Positions 25,361 to 35,351 of a stretch of DNA of 64,000 nt are shown piece by piece. This DNA is from Pseudonocardiales bacterium. Lineage in GTDB: Bacteria > Actinomycetota > Actinomycetes > Mycobacteriales > Pseudonocardiaceae. The stretch's first letter is position 1, and every line of letters starts with the position of its first letter. The position numbers and the translations under genes were made by a program. The stretch lies in NCBI GenBank assembly GCA_019244165.1, contig JAFATA010000031.1, positions 39,428 to 103,427 of the forward strand, in the 5' to 3' direction. The notes below the pieces were generated by a model. The model searched no databases, was not told the origin of the DNA, and was given only the letters and a program-made list of their open reading frames with translations.

Positions 25361-27349
25361 GTGGAACGGCAGGAACCCGATCATGGCGGGAACCTGGTCG
25401 GCACCCTGCTGGACGGGCGCTACCAGGTTGGCCCGGTGCTGGCCCGCGGCGGCATGTCCACCGTCTACCGCGGCACGGATACCCGCTTGGAGCGTCCCGT
25501 CGCCATCAAGGTGATGGCCCCTCGGTTCGTCGCCGACCCGGTCTTCCTGCAGCGCTTCGAGCGCGAAGCCCGCGCCGCAGCGCGGCTGCACCACCCGGGG
25601 GTGGTCGGGGTCCATGATCAAGGCGTCGACTCCTCCCCCGCTGGTGACTATGTGTTCCTGGTGATGGAACTCGTGGAGGGCGGAACGTTACGGGATTTGC
25701 TGCACCAGCACGGCAAGCTGTCGGTGCCGCTGGCGCTCTCAGTGGCCGACAGGGTGCTTTCGGCGCTGGCCGCAGCGCACCGGGAGGGGCTGGTCCATCG
25801 CGATATCAAGCCGGAGAACGTCCTCATCGGGCCTGGCGGCGTCGTGAAGGTCGCCGATTTCGGGTTGGTCCGCGCCGTTGCCGAGGCCAGCAGCAGCACC
25901 GGAGACGTCATCCTCGGAACGGTGGCCTACCTGTCCCCCGAGCAGGTCGCCACCGGGTCGGCCGACGCCCGCAGCGATGTCTACGCCACGGGAGTGATGC
26001 TGTTCGAGATGCTCACCGGGGCACCGCCCTACACCGGGGAGACCGCGCTGTCTGTGGCCTACCGCCACGTCAACGACGACATGCCGGCCCCAAGCAGCGC
26101 CGGCGCCGCGGTACCAGCACCGTTGGACAACCTGATCGTGCAGGCCACCCGTCGGGACCCGGCGGCCCGCCCGTCGAGTGCGGCGGCCTTCCTCTGCACC
26201 CTGCACGCGGTGCGCACCGAGCTGGATATCGCTCGAGTGCCGGTACCCGTACCCATGCCCCCCGTCGCACCTAGCTTGGCCGGCACCACGTCCATCGCCC
26301 CGCCCAGCCACGGACCGTGGGGAACTCGGGCTCTGACGAGGGACGATGCGGCGGAGGGCGCTGGATTCCCCGAGGCAGCCACCATCGGCGTTCAGCCCAG
26401 CAGGCCAGCGCTCCCCGACGATCTCTACCGACGCGAGCGGATCCGCAACCGGCGCGCCTTCATCGCCTGGATAATGATCGTGTTGATGCTCGCCAGCGCT
26501 GTCGGGCTGGGTGCGTGGTGGCTGGGCAGCGGCCGATGGACCGTGGTGCCCAACCTGACGGGTCTGCAACGGGGGGCAGTGCAGGGCGCGTTGGCCTCCG
26601 CTGGCCTCAAAGCCGACCTTACTGAGGACCACAGCGACACCGTCCCCAGCAACACAGTGATCCGCACCGACCCCGCGCCGGGCCAGCGGGCGGTGCTTGG
26701 CTCGGACGTCACCGTGGTGGTCTCACTGGGTCACCCGGTGGTACCCATCCTGCCGGCAGGCAGCACCACCGAGGAGGCCGAGCGAGCGATCCAGCAGGCG
26801 GACCTAAGCCCGCGGGTGGACCCGGGCGCCGCGCAGTTCGATGACACCGTGCCGGCCGGCTCCGTGATCGGGTTGCGGCCGGCGTCCGGCACCATGCTTA
26901 CCGTCGGCGCCCCGGTGACCGTGCTGATCAGCAAGGGGCCAGCCCCCAGCACAGTGCCGGACGTGCGGGGCTTGCGGCAGGCCGAGGCGGTCTCCGCGCT
27001 GCGGCGTGCTGGCTTGACCGTGCAGGTGCGGAACCAGTTCGACGAGCAGATAGCCGGTGGGCGCGCGATTGGTACCACCCCTCGGGCTGGCACCGGCGTT
27101 GCCCGCGGCACCAGCGTCACCCTGCTGGTGAGCACGGCATCGGTCGTTCCCCAGGTGGTCGGGCTACCAGTCGGGCAGGCCCTCCAGATGCTCACCGAGG
27201 CGGGGCTGAACGGCACGGTCAACCGGTCCGTCGGCGGATTCACCGGGTTTGGATTCCTCGAGGGCTTCTCGGACCGGGTGATCTCGCAGTCACCCGCGGC
27301 CGGCCAGCCCGTTCGCCCCGGCGCCACCATCACGCTGACGACGCTCTGA
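25361..27349 (+). CDS. pknL: PknL-type Ser/Thr protein kinase with four PASTA repeats
   Basis: 662 residues from GTG 25361. Kinase domain about 17-280: LARGGMSTVYRGTD, AIKVMAPRF, HRDIKPENVLIG, DFGLVRAVAE and GTVAYLSPEQVATG. Membrane helix about 367-390 (FIAWIMIVLMLASAVGLGAWW). Four PASTA-like repeats follow (VVPNLTGLQRGAVQGAL, VPILPAGSTTEEAERAI, TVPDVRGLRQAEAVSAL, VVPQVVGLPVGQALQML). PASTA repeats bind muropeptides or lipid II in this family, so the kinase may sense wall growth. M. tuberculosis PknL lacks them, as I recall. The divergent Rv2175c-like gene is its likely substrate. Confidence 0.92.
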   Translation: MERQEPDHGGNLVGTLLDGRYQVGPVLARGGMSTVYRGTDTRLERPVAIKVMAPRFVADPVFLQRFEREARAAARLHHPGVVGVHDQGVDSSPAGDYVFLVMELVEGGTLRDLLHQHGKLSVPLALSVADRVLSALAAAHREGLVHRDIKPENVLIGPGGVVKVADFGLVRAVAEASSSTGDVILGTVAYLSPEQVATGSADARSDVYATGVMLFEMLTGAPPYTGETALSVAYRHVNDDMPAPSSAGAAVPAPLDNLIVQATRRDPAARPSSAAAFLCTLHAVRTELDIARVPVPVPMPPVAPSLAGTTSIAPPSHGPWGTRALTRDDAAEGAGFPEAATIGVQPSRPALPDDLYRRERIRNRRAFIAWIMIVLMLASAVGLGAWWLGSGRWTVVPNLTGLQRGAVQGALASAGLKADLTEDHSDTVPSNTVIRTDPAPGQRAVLGSDVTVVVSLGHPVVPILPAGSTTEEAERAIQQADLSPRVDPGAAQFDDTVPAGSVIGLRPASGTMLTVGAPVTVLISKGPAPSTVPDVRGLRQAEAVSALRRAGLTVQVRNQFDEQIAGGRAIGTTPRAGTGVARGTSVTLLVSTASVVPQVVGLPVGQALQMLTEAGLNGTVNRSVGGFTGFGFLEGFSDRVISQSPAAGQPVRPGATITLTTL

Positions 27350-27369
27350 GCGCCCTGGGCGCCCCTAAC

Positions 27370-28794
<1,425 letters not shown>

Positions 28795-28806
28795 TCAGGG
28801 GGGCCG

Positions 28807-29829
28807 TCAACCGAAGAAGACCTCGGCTTCGGCCTGGCGGTCCTGCGGCACCGTCTTGACCGTTGCGGTGGCCTCGGCCAGCTTCACCCGGATGATGTCA
28901 GTGCCTCGTAGGGCGACCATCACTCCGCCGTCTCCCTCATGCACCGCGTCGACCGCGTGCACGCCGAAGCGGGTGGCCAGCACCCGGTCGTAGGCGGTGG
29001 GCGTGCCGCCGCGCTGGATGTGCCCCAACACCACGGCGCGGGACTCGGCACCGGTACGGCGGGCGATCTCCTCGGCCAGCCAGTTGCCGACCCCCCCAAG
29101 ACGCTGGTGGCCGAAAGCATCGACCTCAGCGGTGGCGAGCAGTTCCGCGCCGCCCTCTGGCACTGCGCCCTCAGCGACCACGACGATTGCGGCGGATTCG
29201 CGCTTGAGGCACTGCAGCACCCACTGGCACACCCGCTCCACGGCGAACGGCCGTTCTGGCATCAGGATGACGTTCGCCCCGCCGGCCATCCCAGAGTGCA
29301 GCGCGATCCAGCCCGCGTGGCGACCCATCACCTCGACGACCGCCACCCGGCGGTGCGATTCGGCGGTGGTCCGCAGCCGGTCGATCGCCTCGGTCGCGAT
29401 GTGCACCGCAGTGTCGAAGCCGAAGGTGTAGTCGGTGGAGCTCAGGTCATTGTCGATGGTCTTGGGCACGCCCACCACGAACAGCCCGTCCTCAGCCAGC
29501 CGGCCAGCTACCCCGAGGGTGTCTTCACCGCCGATCGCGATCAGCGCGTCCACCTCCTGCTCGGCGAGGGTCTGCTTGACCTGCTCGGCGCCGCCGTTGC
29601 GATACGGGTTGGTGCGCGAGGTACGCAGGATGGTGCCGCCGAGCGGGAGGATGTGCTCGACATCAGCCAGAGTGAGCGGCTGGATCAGCCCTTCCATCGG
29701 ACCCCGCCAACCGTCCCGGAACCCGATGATCTCGTGCCCGTAGACCTCAATGCCCTTGCGGACCACCGCCCGGATCACCGCATTGAGCCCCGGGCAGTCT
29801 CCGCCCCCCGTGAGTACACCGATGCGCAT
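28807..29829 (-). CDS. pfkA: Phosphofructokinase, probably PPi-dependent
   Basis: 340 residues. Seen: MRIGVLTGGGDCPGLNAVIR, IGGEDTLGVAGRL, GVPKTIDNDLSSTDYTFGFDTA, EVMGRHAGWIALHSG and GHIQRGGTPTAYDR. The GGEDT motif has Asp where ATP enzymes have Gly (GGDG), and the whole protein closely follows the PPi-dependent enzyme of Amycolatopsis methanolica as I remember it, including the final EAEVFFG. It converts fructose 6-phosphate and fructose 1,6-bisphosphate, reversibly if PPi is used. It may be cotranscribed with aroG; it is absent from this place in M. tuberculosis. Confidence 0.9.
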   Translation of the reverse strand: MRIGVLTGGGDCPGLNAVIRAVVRKGIEVYGHEIIGFRDGWRGPMEGLIQPLTLADVEHILPLGGTILRTSRTNPYRNGGAEQVKQTLAEQEVDALIAIGGEDTLGVAGRLAEDGLFVVGVPKTIDNDLSSTDYTFGFDTAVHIATEAIDRLRTTAESHRRVAVVEVMGRHAGWIALHSGMAGGANVILMPERPFAVERVCQWVLQCLKRESAAIVVVAEGAVPEGGAELLATAEVDAFGHQRLGGVGNWLAEEIARRTGAESRAVVLGHIQRGGTPTAYDRVLATRFGVHAVDAVHEGDGGVMVALRGTDIIRVKLAEATATVKTVPQDRQAEAEVFFG

Positions 29830-29922
29830 GTCACATCGCCTTCCTTGCTCCGTACCGGACTAATCAGGTCAAAGCGTTACACGAACGAGACAGATGCGGC
29901 AAAGCGACAGGTCAGCGACAGG

Positions 29923-30426
29923 TCAACGGGGACGGCTTTGCTGCATCATGCGGTGCTGCTCGATCGCCCGCCACCGAGTTAGGTTGTACCGAGCATCGGC
30001 CACGGCGTCGTGGGCGTCACTGGGCGGCGGGGGCAATGCCGGCTTGCCAGCGTCCTCCCAGCGCTGCCGCAGGTCCCGGGTAAACCGAGGGAGCGCCCGG
30101 GGCAACGCGGGCATCGGTCCCCACAGCTGGGCGAGGGCGACGTGGTCGTAGGCAGCGAACCAGGCCCACAGCTCCACCCGCTCCCCCGAGGCGGTGAGAA
30201 ACTCCAGCAACGTGTCGCGGATAGCCGCCCGGCTGCGCCATGCCCGGTCGGCCGGCGGCGGCAGCTGGGGCAGTACGCGTGATCGGACCCAGTCGCCGGC
30301 CCGCTGCGGATCGAACTCGGTGGATACCGCGTAGTACTCCCGACCCTGCTCGTCCACCACTCCGATGGAGATCAGCTCGATGGTGACGCCGTCCTCGATG
30401 AACTCGCAGTCGTAGAAGAACCGCAT
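29923..30426 (-). CDS. 3'-5' exoribonuclease, Rv2179c-like (DEDDh)
   Basis: 167 residues. The RNase T-like acidic residues are in place: FYDCEFIEDG (first D and E), WAWFAAYDHVALAQLWG (second D) and DAHDAVADARYNL (His and last D). It matches Rv2179c, a small RNase of the DEDDh group that trims 3' ends of RNA. It lies just upstream of pfkA and aroG; in M. tuberculosis it is directly beside aroG. The product is about the family's usual length. Confidence 0.88.
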   Translation of the reverse strand: MRFFYDCEFIEDGVTIELISIGVVDEQGREYYAVSTEFDPQRAGDWVRSRVLPQLPPPADRAWRSRAAIRDTLLEFLTASGERVELWAWFAAYDHVALAQLWGPMPALPRALPRFTRDLRQRWEDAGKPALPPPPSDAHDAVADARYNLTRWRAIEQHRMMQQSRPR

Positions 30427-30569
30427 ATGCGATGTCCTTTACCTTTCTGGTACCTGTCTGACCTGCCTGGCCTATCTGGCCTGCCTCAACGTTCGCCGGT
30501 CTCGGTCTGGTGCCCGCATCGGTCCAGCGTGCTCCAGCAGGGACACGCCGAGCGCGGCGCCCGGGCGGG

Positions 30570-31277
30570 TCAGGACGCCTTGAGGGCTAGCCGTGGCGGT
30601 GCGGCCTCGCGCTCCTTGACCGAGGTCGCGTACAGGTCGACGTACTCCTGACCGGAGAGGTCCATCAAGGAATACATGATCTCGTCGACCATGGATCGTT
30701 CGACGAACCGATCACCGGCCAGATCCGCGTACCGGGAGAAGTCCAGCGGCGCACCAAAGCGCACCTCTACCGGATGTGGTCGCCACATTTTGGTGCCGAG
30801 GGGGCTCACCTTGTCGGTGCCCACCATCACGACCGGGATCACCGGGACGCCCGCATCCAGGGCCATCCGGGCAACGCCGGTCTTGCCCTTGTACAACCGG
30901 CCGTCTGGAGAGCGCGTGCCTTCCGGATAGATGCCCAGCAACTTGCCTGCCGTCAACAGCCGCACTCCAGTGTTCAGGGCGCCCTGTGCGGCGGATGCGT
31001 TGGACCGGTCGATGGGGAGCTGGCCGACGGCGCAGAAGAACTGCCGTTTGAGCCATCCCCGCAGTCCGGGGGTGGCGAAATACTCCCGCTTGGCCAGGAA
31101 CGTCACCCGGCGGCGGATCACCAGCGGCAGGAAGAACGAGTCGGAGACTGCGAGGTGGTTGCTGGCCAGAATGGCGCCACCGCGCCGGGGGATATGCTCG
31201 GCGCCGTAGACCTGCGGGTGGCACGCCAGCCGCATCAACGGGCCAAGCAGCAGGTGTTTGAGCAGCCAGTAGAACAC
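30570..31277 (-). CDS. plsC: 1-acyl-sn-glycerol-3-phosphate acyltransferase, PlsC-like (Rv2182c-like)
   Basis: 235 residues from GTG 31277. Acyltransferase blocks: ASNHLAVSDSFFLP (H-x4-D), FLAKREYFATPGLRGW, GQLPIDRS, GIYPEGTRSPDGRLYKGKTG and VPVIPVVMVGTD. It should acylate lysophosphatidate on the inner face of the membrane; the N-terminus (FYWLLKHLLLGPLMRL) is an interfacial helix. It lies in a lipid-related neighbourhood with fadD15 and pimB'. Confidence 0.92.
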   Translation of the reverse strand: MFYWLLKHLLLGPLMRLACHPQVYGAEHIPRRGGAILASNHLAVSDSFFLPLVIRRRVTFLAKREYFATPGLRGWLKRQFFCAVGQLPIDRSNASAAQGALNTGVRLLTAGKLLGIYPEGTRSPDGRLYKGKTGVARMALDAGVPVIPVVMVGTDKVSPLGTKMWRPHPVEVRFGAPLDFSRYADLAGDRFVERSMVDEIMYSLMDLSGQEYVDLYATSVKEREAAPPRLALKAS

Positions 31278-31395
31278 CGCCTACCGCTCCCTCCCTTGCC
31301 CTTGCGGGCCGCAATGTCAGCCAGCCTACGGAGCACGGTATCCGGGGCACAACGACCGGTACGACCTTGGTAGTCCAGGGCTGCGCTTGAAGCCG

Positions 31396-32184
31396 TCACC
31401 ATCGCAGCACGTGCGGGGCCCCGGTCCGCTGGAAATGCCCGACATTGACGCATTCGGTTCGCCCCACCCGGACCCGCTGGGCCAGCGGCTGATGCACGTG
31501 CCCGAACAGCGCCACCCGCGGCTGGTCCTTCCGGATCACCACCAGCAACTGCTCAGAGCCGATCTCGGGCCTCCGGGCTCGCACGTCGTAGAGCAGCTCG
31601 GGGACCGCGGGTGGGATGTGGCTGCATAACATGTCCACCCGCCCGAGCGCTGAGAGGGCCACCGCGTACTGCGCTGGAGTGCGCAGGTAAGAACGAAACA
31701 CCGGGTCGTGCCGCGGGACGACCCGATCGGGTAGCAGGCCTCCGCCGACGAAACCGCAGCGAAGGCCGCCGATCTCGACGGTCTGACCGTCCAGGACGTG
31801 GACACCGGCGCGCACGAACTGGGGCCACAGCTCGGGCAGGTCCACGTTGCCGGGGGTGGCGTAGGTCGGGCTAGGCAGCACCGCGAACAGCCGCTCGTAC
31901 TGCTCCATGACGGCCCTGCGGACCACTTCACGGGGGTCTGGCAACCGGGTCCACAGCTCCCGCACGAACGCGGACGCCTCGCCGGGTGCTCCATCGCAGC
32001 GCAGTTGCGCAAACCGGTGGACCGCCGCGGACCCGAACACCGAGCCCAGGATGCCCGCAGAGTGGTCGTAGTAGTTCACAAAGTCGATGAGGTCCCCGAG
32101 CACCAGCAGTGCGTCGGCACCCACTCCTGCCCTGGCCAGCGCATCCACGTTACCGTGCACGTCGGCCACCACATGGACCCGCAC
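31396..32184 (-). CDS. Metallophosphoesterase
   Basis: 262 residues from GTG 32184; longer frames to 32391 overlap the fadD15 start region and look non-coding. Calcineurin-like metal motifs: VVADVHGNVDAL (D-x-H), LVLGDLIDF (GD), ATPGNVDLP (GN, with V-D where GNHD is common), CSHIPPAVPE and LFGHVHQPLAQ (GH-x-H). All metal ligands except the usual His of GNHD are present. The substrate (nucleotide, phospho-compound or protein) is unknown. Divergent from fadD15 with 133 bp between starts. Confidence 0.85.
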   Translation of the reverse strand: MRVHVVADVHGNVDALARAGVGADALLVLGDLIDFVNYYDHSAGILGSVFGSAAVHRFAQLRCDGAPGEASAFVRELWTRLPDPREVVRRAVMEQYERLFAVLPSPTYATPGNVDLPELWPQFVRAGVHVLDGQTVEIGGLRCGFVGGGLLPDRVVPRHDPVFRSYLRTPAQYAVALSALGRVDMLCSHIPPAVPELLYDVRARRPEIGSEQLLVVIRKDQPRVALFGHVHQPLAQRVRVGRTECVNVGHFQRTGAPHVLRW

Positions 32185-32317
32185 GAGCAGGCAGGCTACC
32201 CTTCCGCCCCAGTGGTCATCCCTGTGGTCATCCTGGGCGGCGGGGGTGTTGGAGGGAACGCGGGCCGCGATAGGTTGCCAGGCAGTACCGGAGAAAGGGC
32301 GAGCTACGGAGGTAGCC

Positions 32318-34123
32318 GTGCGGGAGTTCACGGTTCCCGCTACCACCACGGTGGATGACCGGGAGAACCTTACCGATGCGGTGTGGGCCAACGCCGAGCG
32401 CTGTGCCGGTAGCCTCAGCTTCCGCCACCGGGTCGACGGGAGCTGGATAGAGGTCAGCGCCAGCGAGTTCGCAGATCAGGTGGGTGCTGTGGCCAAAGGC
32501 CTGATCGCGGCGGGTATCGAGCCCGGGGACCGGGTCGCGCTGCTGTCCCGGACCCGCTACGAGTGGACCCTGTTGGACTACGCGATCTGGACTGCTGGCG
32601 GATCGACGGTGCCGATTTATGAGACATCGTCCCCCGAGCAGATGGAGTGGATCCTGGCAGATTCGGGCGCCAAGGCGATCGTGGTCGAAACCACCGCGCA
32701 CCGCGACATGGTCCAGGGGTTAGGTGATCGGCTGGGCGAGCTGACTCTGGTCTGGCAGATCGATCCGGTGACGGGCCGGGCTGCGGCGATCGACGAGCTC
32801 ACCGCGCTGGGTGCCAAGATCGGTGACGAGGTCGTGCGGGAGCGCGCTACCGCGGTGGGCGCCGACGATCTGGCAACGCTGATCTACACATCCGGGACCA
32901 CAGGCGAGCCCAAAGGCTGCGAAATCACCCACCGCAACCTGCTCAGCGTGACTCGCTCGACCGTGGCGGTGTTCCCCAGCCTGATGCAACCGGGGAACTC
33001 GACGCTGCTGTTCCTGCCGCTGGCACACGTGTTCGCCCGGGTCATCCAGTGTTGCTGTGTGTACGCGCGGATCACCCTCGGGCACACCCCGGACACGAAG
33101 AATTTGGTCACCGAGTTGGCCGATTTCCGGCCCACGCTCCTGGTGTCGGTACCTCGGGTCTTCGAAAAGGTGTACAACGCGGCCAGGCAGAAGGCCCACG
33201 CCCAAGGCAAGGGGCGTGTCTTCGACCTCGCCGCCGCCACCGCCGTCGAGTGGAGCCGCGCCCACGACGCCGGCGGTGCCGGGCTGGCCTTGCGGACCAA
33301 GCATGCGGTGTTTGACCGATTGGTCTACGCCAAGCTCCGGGCGGTGCTCGGCGGTCGGTGTCTGGCAGCGATCTCCGGTGGCGCCCCGCTGGGCGAGCGG
33401 CTCGGACATTTCTTCCGGGGTGTCGGGGTGCCGGTGCTGGAGGGCTACGGGCTCACCGAGACGAGCGCTCCCGCCACGGTGAACACCGAGAAACAAGCCA
33501 AGATCGGTACCGTGGGTCAGCCGTTGCCCGGTATGACGATCAGGATTGACGAGGACGGTGAGGTGCTGGTCAAAAGCGCTGGGGTGATGCGCCGGTACTG
33601 GCACAACGAGCAGGCCACTGAGGAAGCCATCGTCGATGGCTGGTTGCGCACTGGCGACGTGGGAGAACTGGATCAGGACGGCTTCCTGCGGATCACCGGT
33701 CGCAAGAAGGAAATCATCGTTACGGCGGCCGGCAAGAACGTCAGCCCAGCCGCGTTAGAGGACCGGATCCGGGCTCACCGACTGATCAGCCAGTGCATGG
33801 TGGTGGGCGACGAGCGGCCCTTCATCGCCGCCCTGATCACCCTCGACGCCGAGGCTCTGGTGGCATGGAGTGCCGAGCGCAGCAAGCCAGCGGAGCGCTC
33901 CGCCCCTGAGCTGACCCACGATGAGGACCTGCGCGCCGAAGTGCAGCGCGCCGTGGACGACGCCAACAAGGCCGTCTCCAGGGCCGAGAGGATCCGCAAG
34001 TTCCGGATCCTGCCGGTCGACTTTACCGAGCAGGGTGGCCAGCTCACCCCAACGCTCAAACTCAGGCGTGCCGTGGTGTCCAAGGAGTTCGCCGCTGAGA
34101 TTGAGGCACTGTACGCCCCGTGA
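32318..34123 (+). CDS. fadD15: Long-chain fatty acid-CoA ligase, FadD15-like
   Basis: 601 residues from GTG 32318, with ACGGAGG 5 nt before it. It activates fatty acids to acyl-CoA through acyl-AMP. Motifs: LIYTSGTTGEPKGCEITHRN in outline (P-loop near residue 188), LLFLPLAHVFARV, SVPRVFEKVYNA, AISGGAPLGERLG, LEGYGLTETSAPATVN, DGWLRTGDVGELD, ITGRKKEIIVTAAGKNVSP and LTPTLKLRR at the end. It fits the ACSL-like group with Rv2187. The stop codon lies inside the 46-bp palindrome shared with pimB'. Confidence 0.94.
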   Translation: MREFTVPATTTVDDRENLTDAVWANAERCAGSLSFRHRVDGSWIEVSASEFADQVGAVAKGLIAAGIEPGDRVALLSRTRYEWTLLDYAIWTAGGSTVPIYETSSPEQMEWILADSGAKAIVVETTAHRDMVQGLGDRLGELTLVWQIDPVTGRAAAIDELTALGAKIGDEVVRERATAVGADDLATLIYTSGTTGEPKGCEITHRNLLSVTRSTVAVFPSLMQPGNSTLLFLPLAHVFARVIQCCCVYARITLGHTPDTKNLVTELADFRPTLLVSVPRVFEKVYNAARQKAHAQGKGRVFDLAAATAVEWSRAHDAGGAGLALRTKHAVFDRLVYAKLRAVLGGRCLAAISGGAPLGERLGHFFRGVGVPVLEGYGLTETSAPATVNTEKQAKIGTVGQPLPGMTIRIDEDGEVLVKSAGVMRRYWHNEQATEEAIVDGWLRTGDVGELDQDGFLRITGRKKEIIVTAAGKNVSPAALEDRIRAHRLISQCMVVGDERPFIAALITLDAEALVAWSAERSKPAERSAPELTHDEDLRAEVQRAVDDANKAVSRAERIRKFRILPVDFTEQGGQLTPTLKLRRAVVSKEFAAEIEALYAP

Positions 34124-34162
34124 GTGGCGATACGAGTCATGACTCGTATCGCCACTCACGGG
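34117..34162. terminator. Perfect 46-bp palindrome between convergent genes, probable two-way terminator
   Basis: The sequence from 34117 to 34139 (starting CCCGTGAGTGGC) is followed immediately by its exact reverse complement to 34162, with centre TCATGA. The TGA stops of fadD15 (34121-34123) and of the pimB'-like gene (34158-34156) both lie inside the arms. There is no U-rich tail on either side. It should form a long hairpin in both transcripts. Confidence 0.8.
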
Positions 34163-35286
34163 CTGCGCAGCAGCAACTCGTTGATCTGCTGCTGGCGACG
34201 GGACCAGTCCCAGTCCCGCTGCATCCAGCGCCTCCCGCGCCGGCCCATCGCCGCGGCGCGCTCCGGATCGGCAAGCAGCGTCGCGAGGGCACTGGATACC
34301 GCCGCCACGTCACGACCGTTGACCAGCTCACCGGTCTGGCCGGCGCGGACCGTCTCCCGCGCCCCCCCAGCGTCCCCCACCACCAGCGGCAAGCCGGTCG
34401 CCGAAGCCTCGAGGAACACCAGGCCGAGCCCCTCGACGTCCAGCCCGTGACCACGAGTTCGGCAGGGCATCGCGAAGACGTCGCCGGCGGCGTAATATGC
34501 CGACAACTCCGACCACGGCACTGCTCCCGCGCACATCACGGCACCCGCGACACCACACGACTGCGCCAGCCGGTGCACCGCTGCTCGCTGGGGTCCGTCG
34601 CCGACGAGCAGCAGCGTGGCCCCTGGCACCTGGCGCTGGATCGCGGGTAACGCTCGCACCAGCATGTCCTGCCCCTTGCGAGCCACTAGCCGGGACACGC
34701 ACAGCACGACCGGGGCGTCTCCCAGCCGGTGGCGGCGTCGGATCTCCGCGCGCGCGCCGGGATCTGGTCGGAACGCCGCGCAGTCCACGCCGGGGGGAAG
34801 GAGTTCCAGGGCAGCCCGGGGACCGAATGCCGAAGCGATCCGGCGGCGGGTGTACTGGCTCACGGCAGTGACCACATCGGCATCCGCGCCGATCCGGCGA
34901 AGCGCCAGGCGGCCAGGGGGCAGCATCGACCAGCCCACCTCATGTCCGTGGCTGCTGGCCACCACCCGTCGTACCCCAGCGCGGCGCAATGCCGGGCCGA
35001 GCAGGGCCAGCGGGGCGGCTGCGCCGAACCACACGGTGTCGCAGTGCAGTTCCCGTAGTAGCCCGATGGCCCGCCGAAGTACTCCCGGCGTGGGAAGCAG
35101 AAGGGGTCCGGGATGGCGGAAGACCGGGAACGGCAATCGTGCATCGAAACTCGCCGCTTTCGGCCAGTCCGGTGCGTAGACGGCGATCTCGCCCGCAGGC
35201 AGCGTCAGAGCCAAGTGGTGCAAGTAAGTCTGGATGCCACCGGGCCGGGGCGGGAAGTCGTTACTGACTAGCAGGATCCGCGGCAC
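34156..35286 (-). CDS. pimB: PimB'-like GT4 glycosyltransferase (mannosyltransferase)
   Basis: 376 residues from GTG 35286. GT-B fold, GT4 family: ILLVSNDFPPRPGGIQTYLHHLA at the N-terminus (GGI loop), SSHGHEVGWSML, VSRLVARKGQDMLVRALP, LLVGDGPQRAAVHRL, DVFAMPCRTRGHGLDVEGLGLVFLEA (the EGLG-x5-E nucleotide-sugar site). Position matches Rv2188c PimB', which adds the second mannose to phosphatidylinositol mannoside from GDP-mannose. Transcribed toward fadD15, sharing the palindrome at its 3' end. Confidence 0.93.
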   Translation of the reverse strand: MPRILLVSNDFPPRPGGIQTYLHHLALTLPAGEIAVYAPDWPKAASFDARLPFPVFRHPGPLLLPTPGVLRRAIGLLRELHCDTVWFGAAAPLALLGPALRRAGVRRVVASSHGHEVGWSMLPPGRLALRRIGADADVVTAVSQYTRRRIASAFGPRAALELLPPGVDCAAFRPDPGARAEIRRRHRLGDAPVVLCVSRLVARKGQDMLVRALPAIQRQVPGATLLLVGDGPQRAAVHRLAQSCGVAGAVMCAGAVPWSELSAYYAAGDVFAMPCRTRGHGLDVEGLGLVFLEASATGLPLVVGDAGGARETVRAGQTGELVNGRDVAAVSSALATLLADPERAAAMGRRGRRWMQRDWDWSRRQQQINELLLRSP

Positions 35287-35351
35287 CCGTCGGAGGGTAG
35301 CCGTGAGGTCACCAGGAGTTCGCGGCTGGTGCCGCTCAGCCGATCCGGCGC

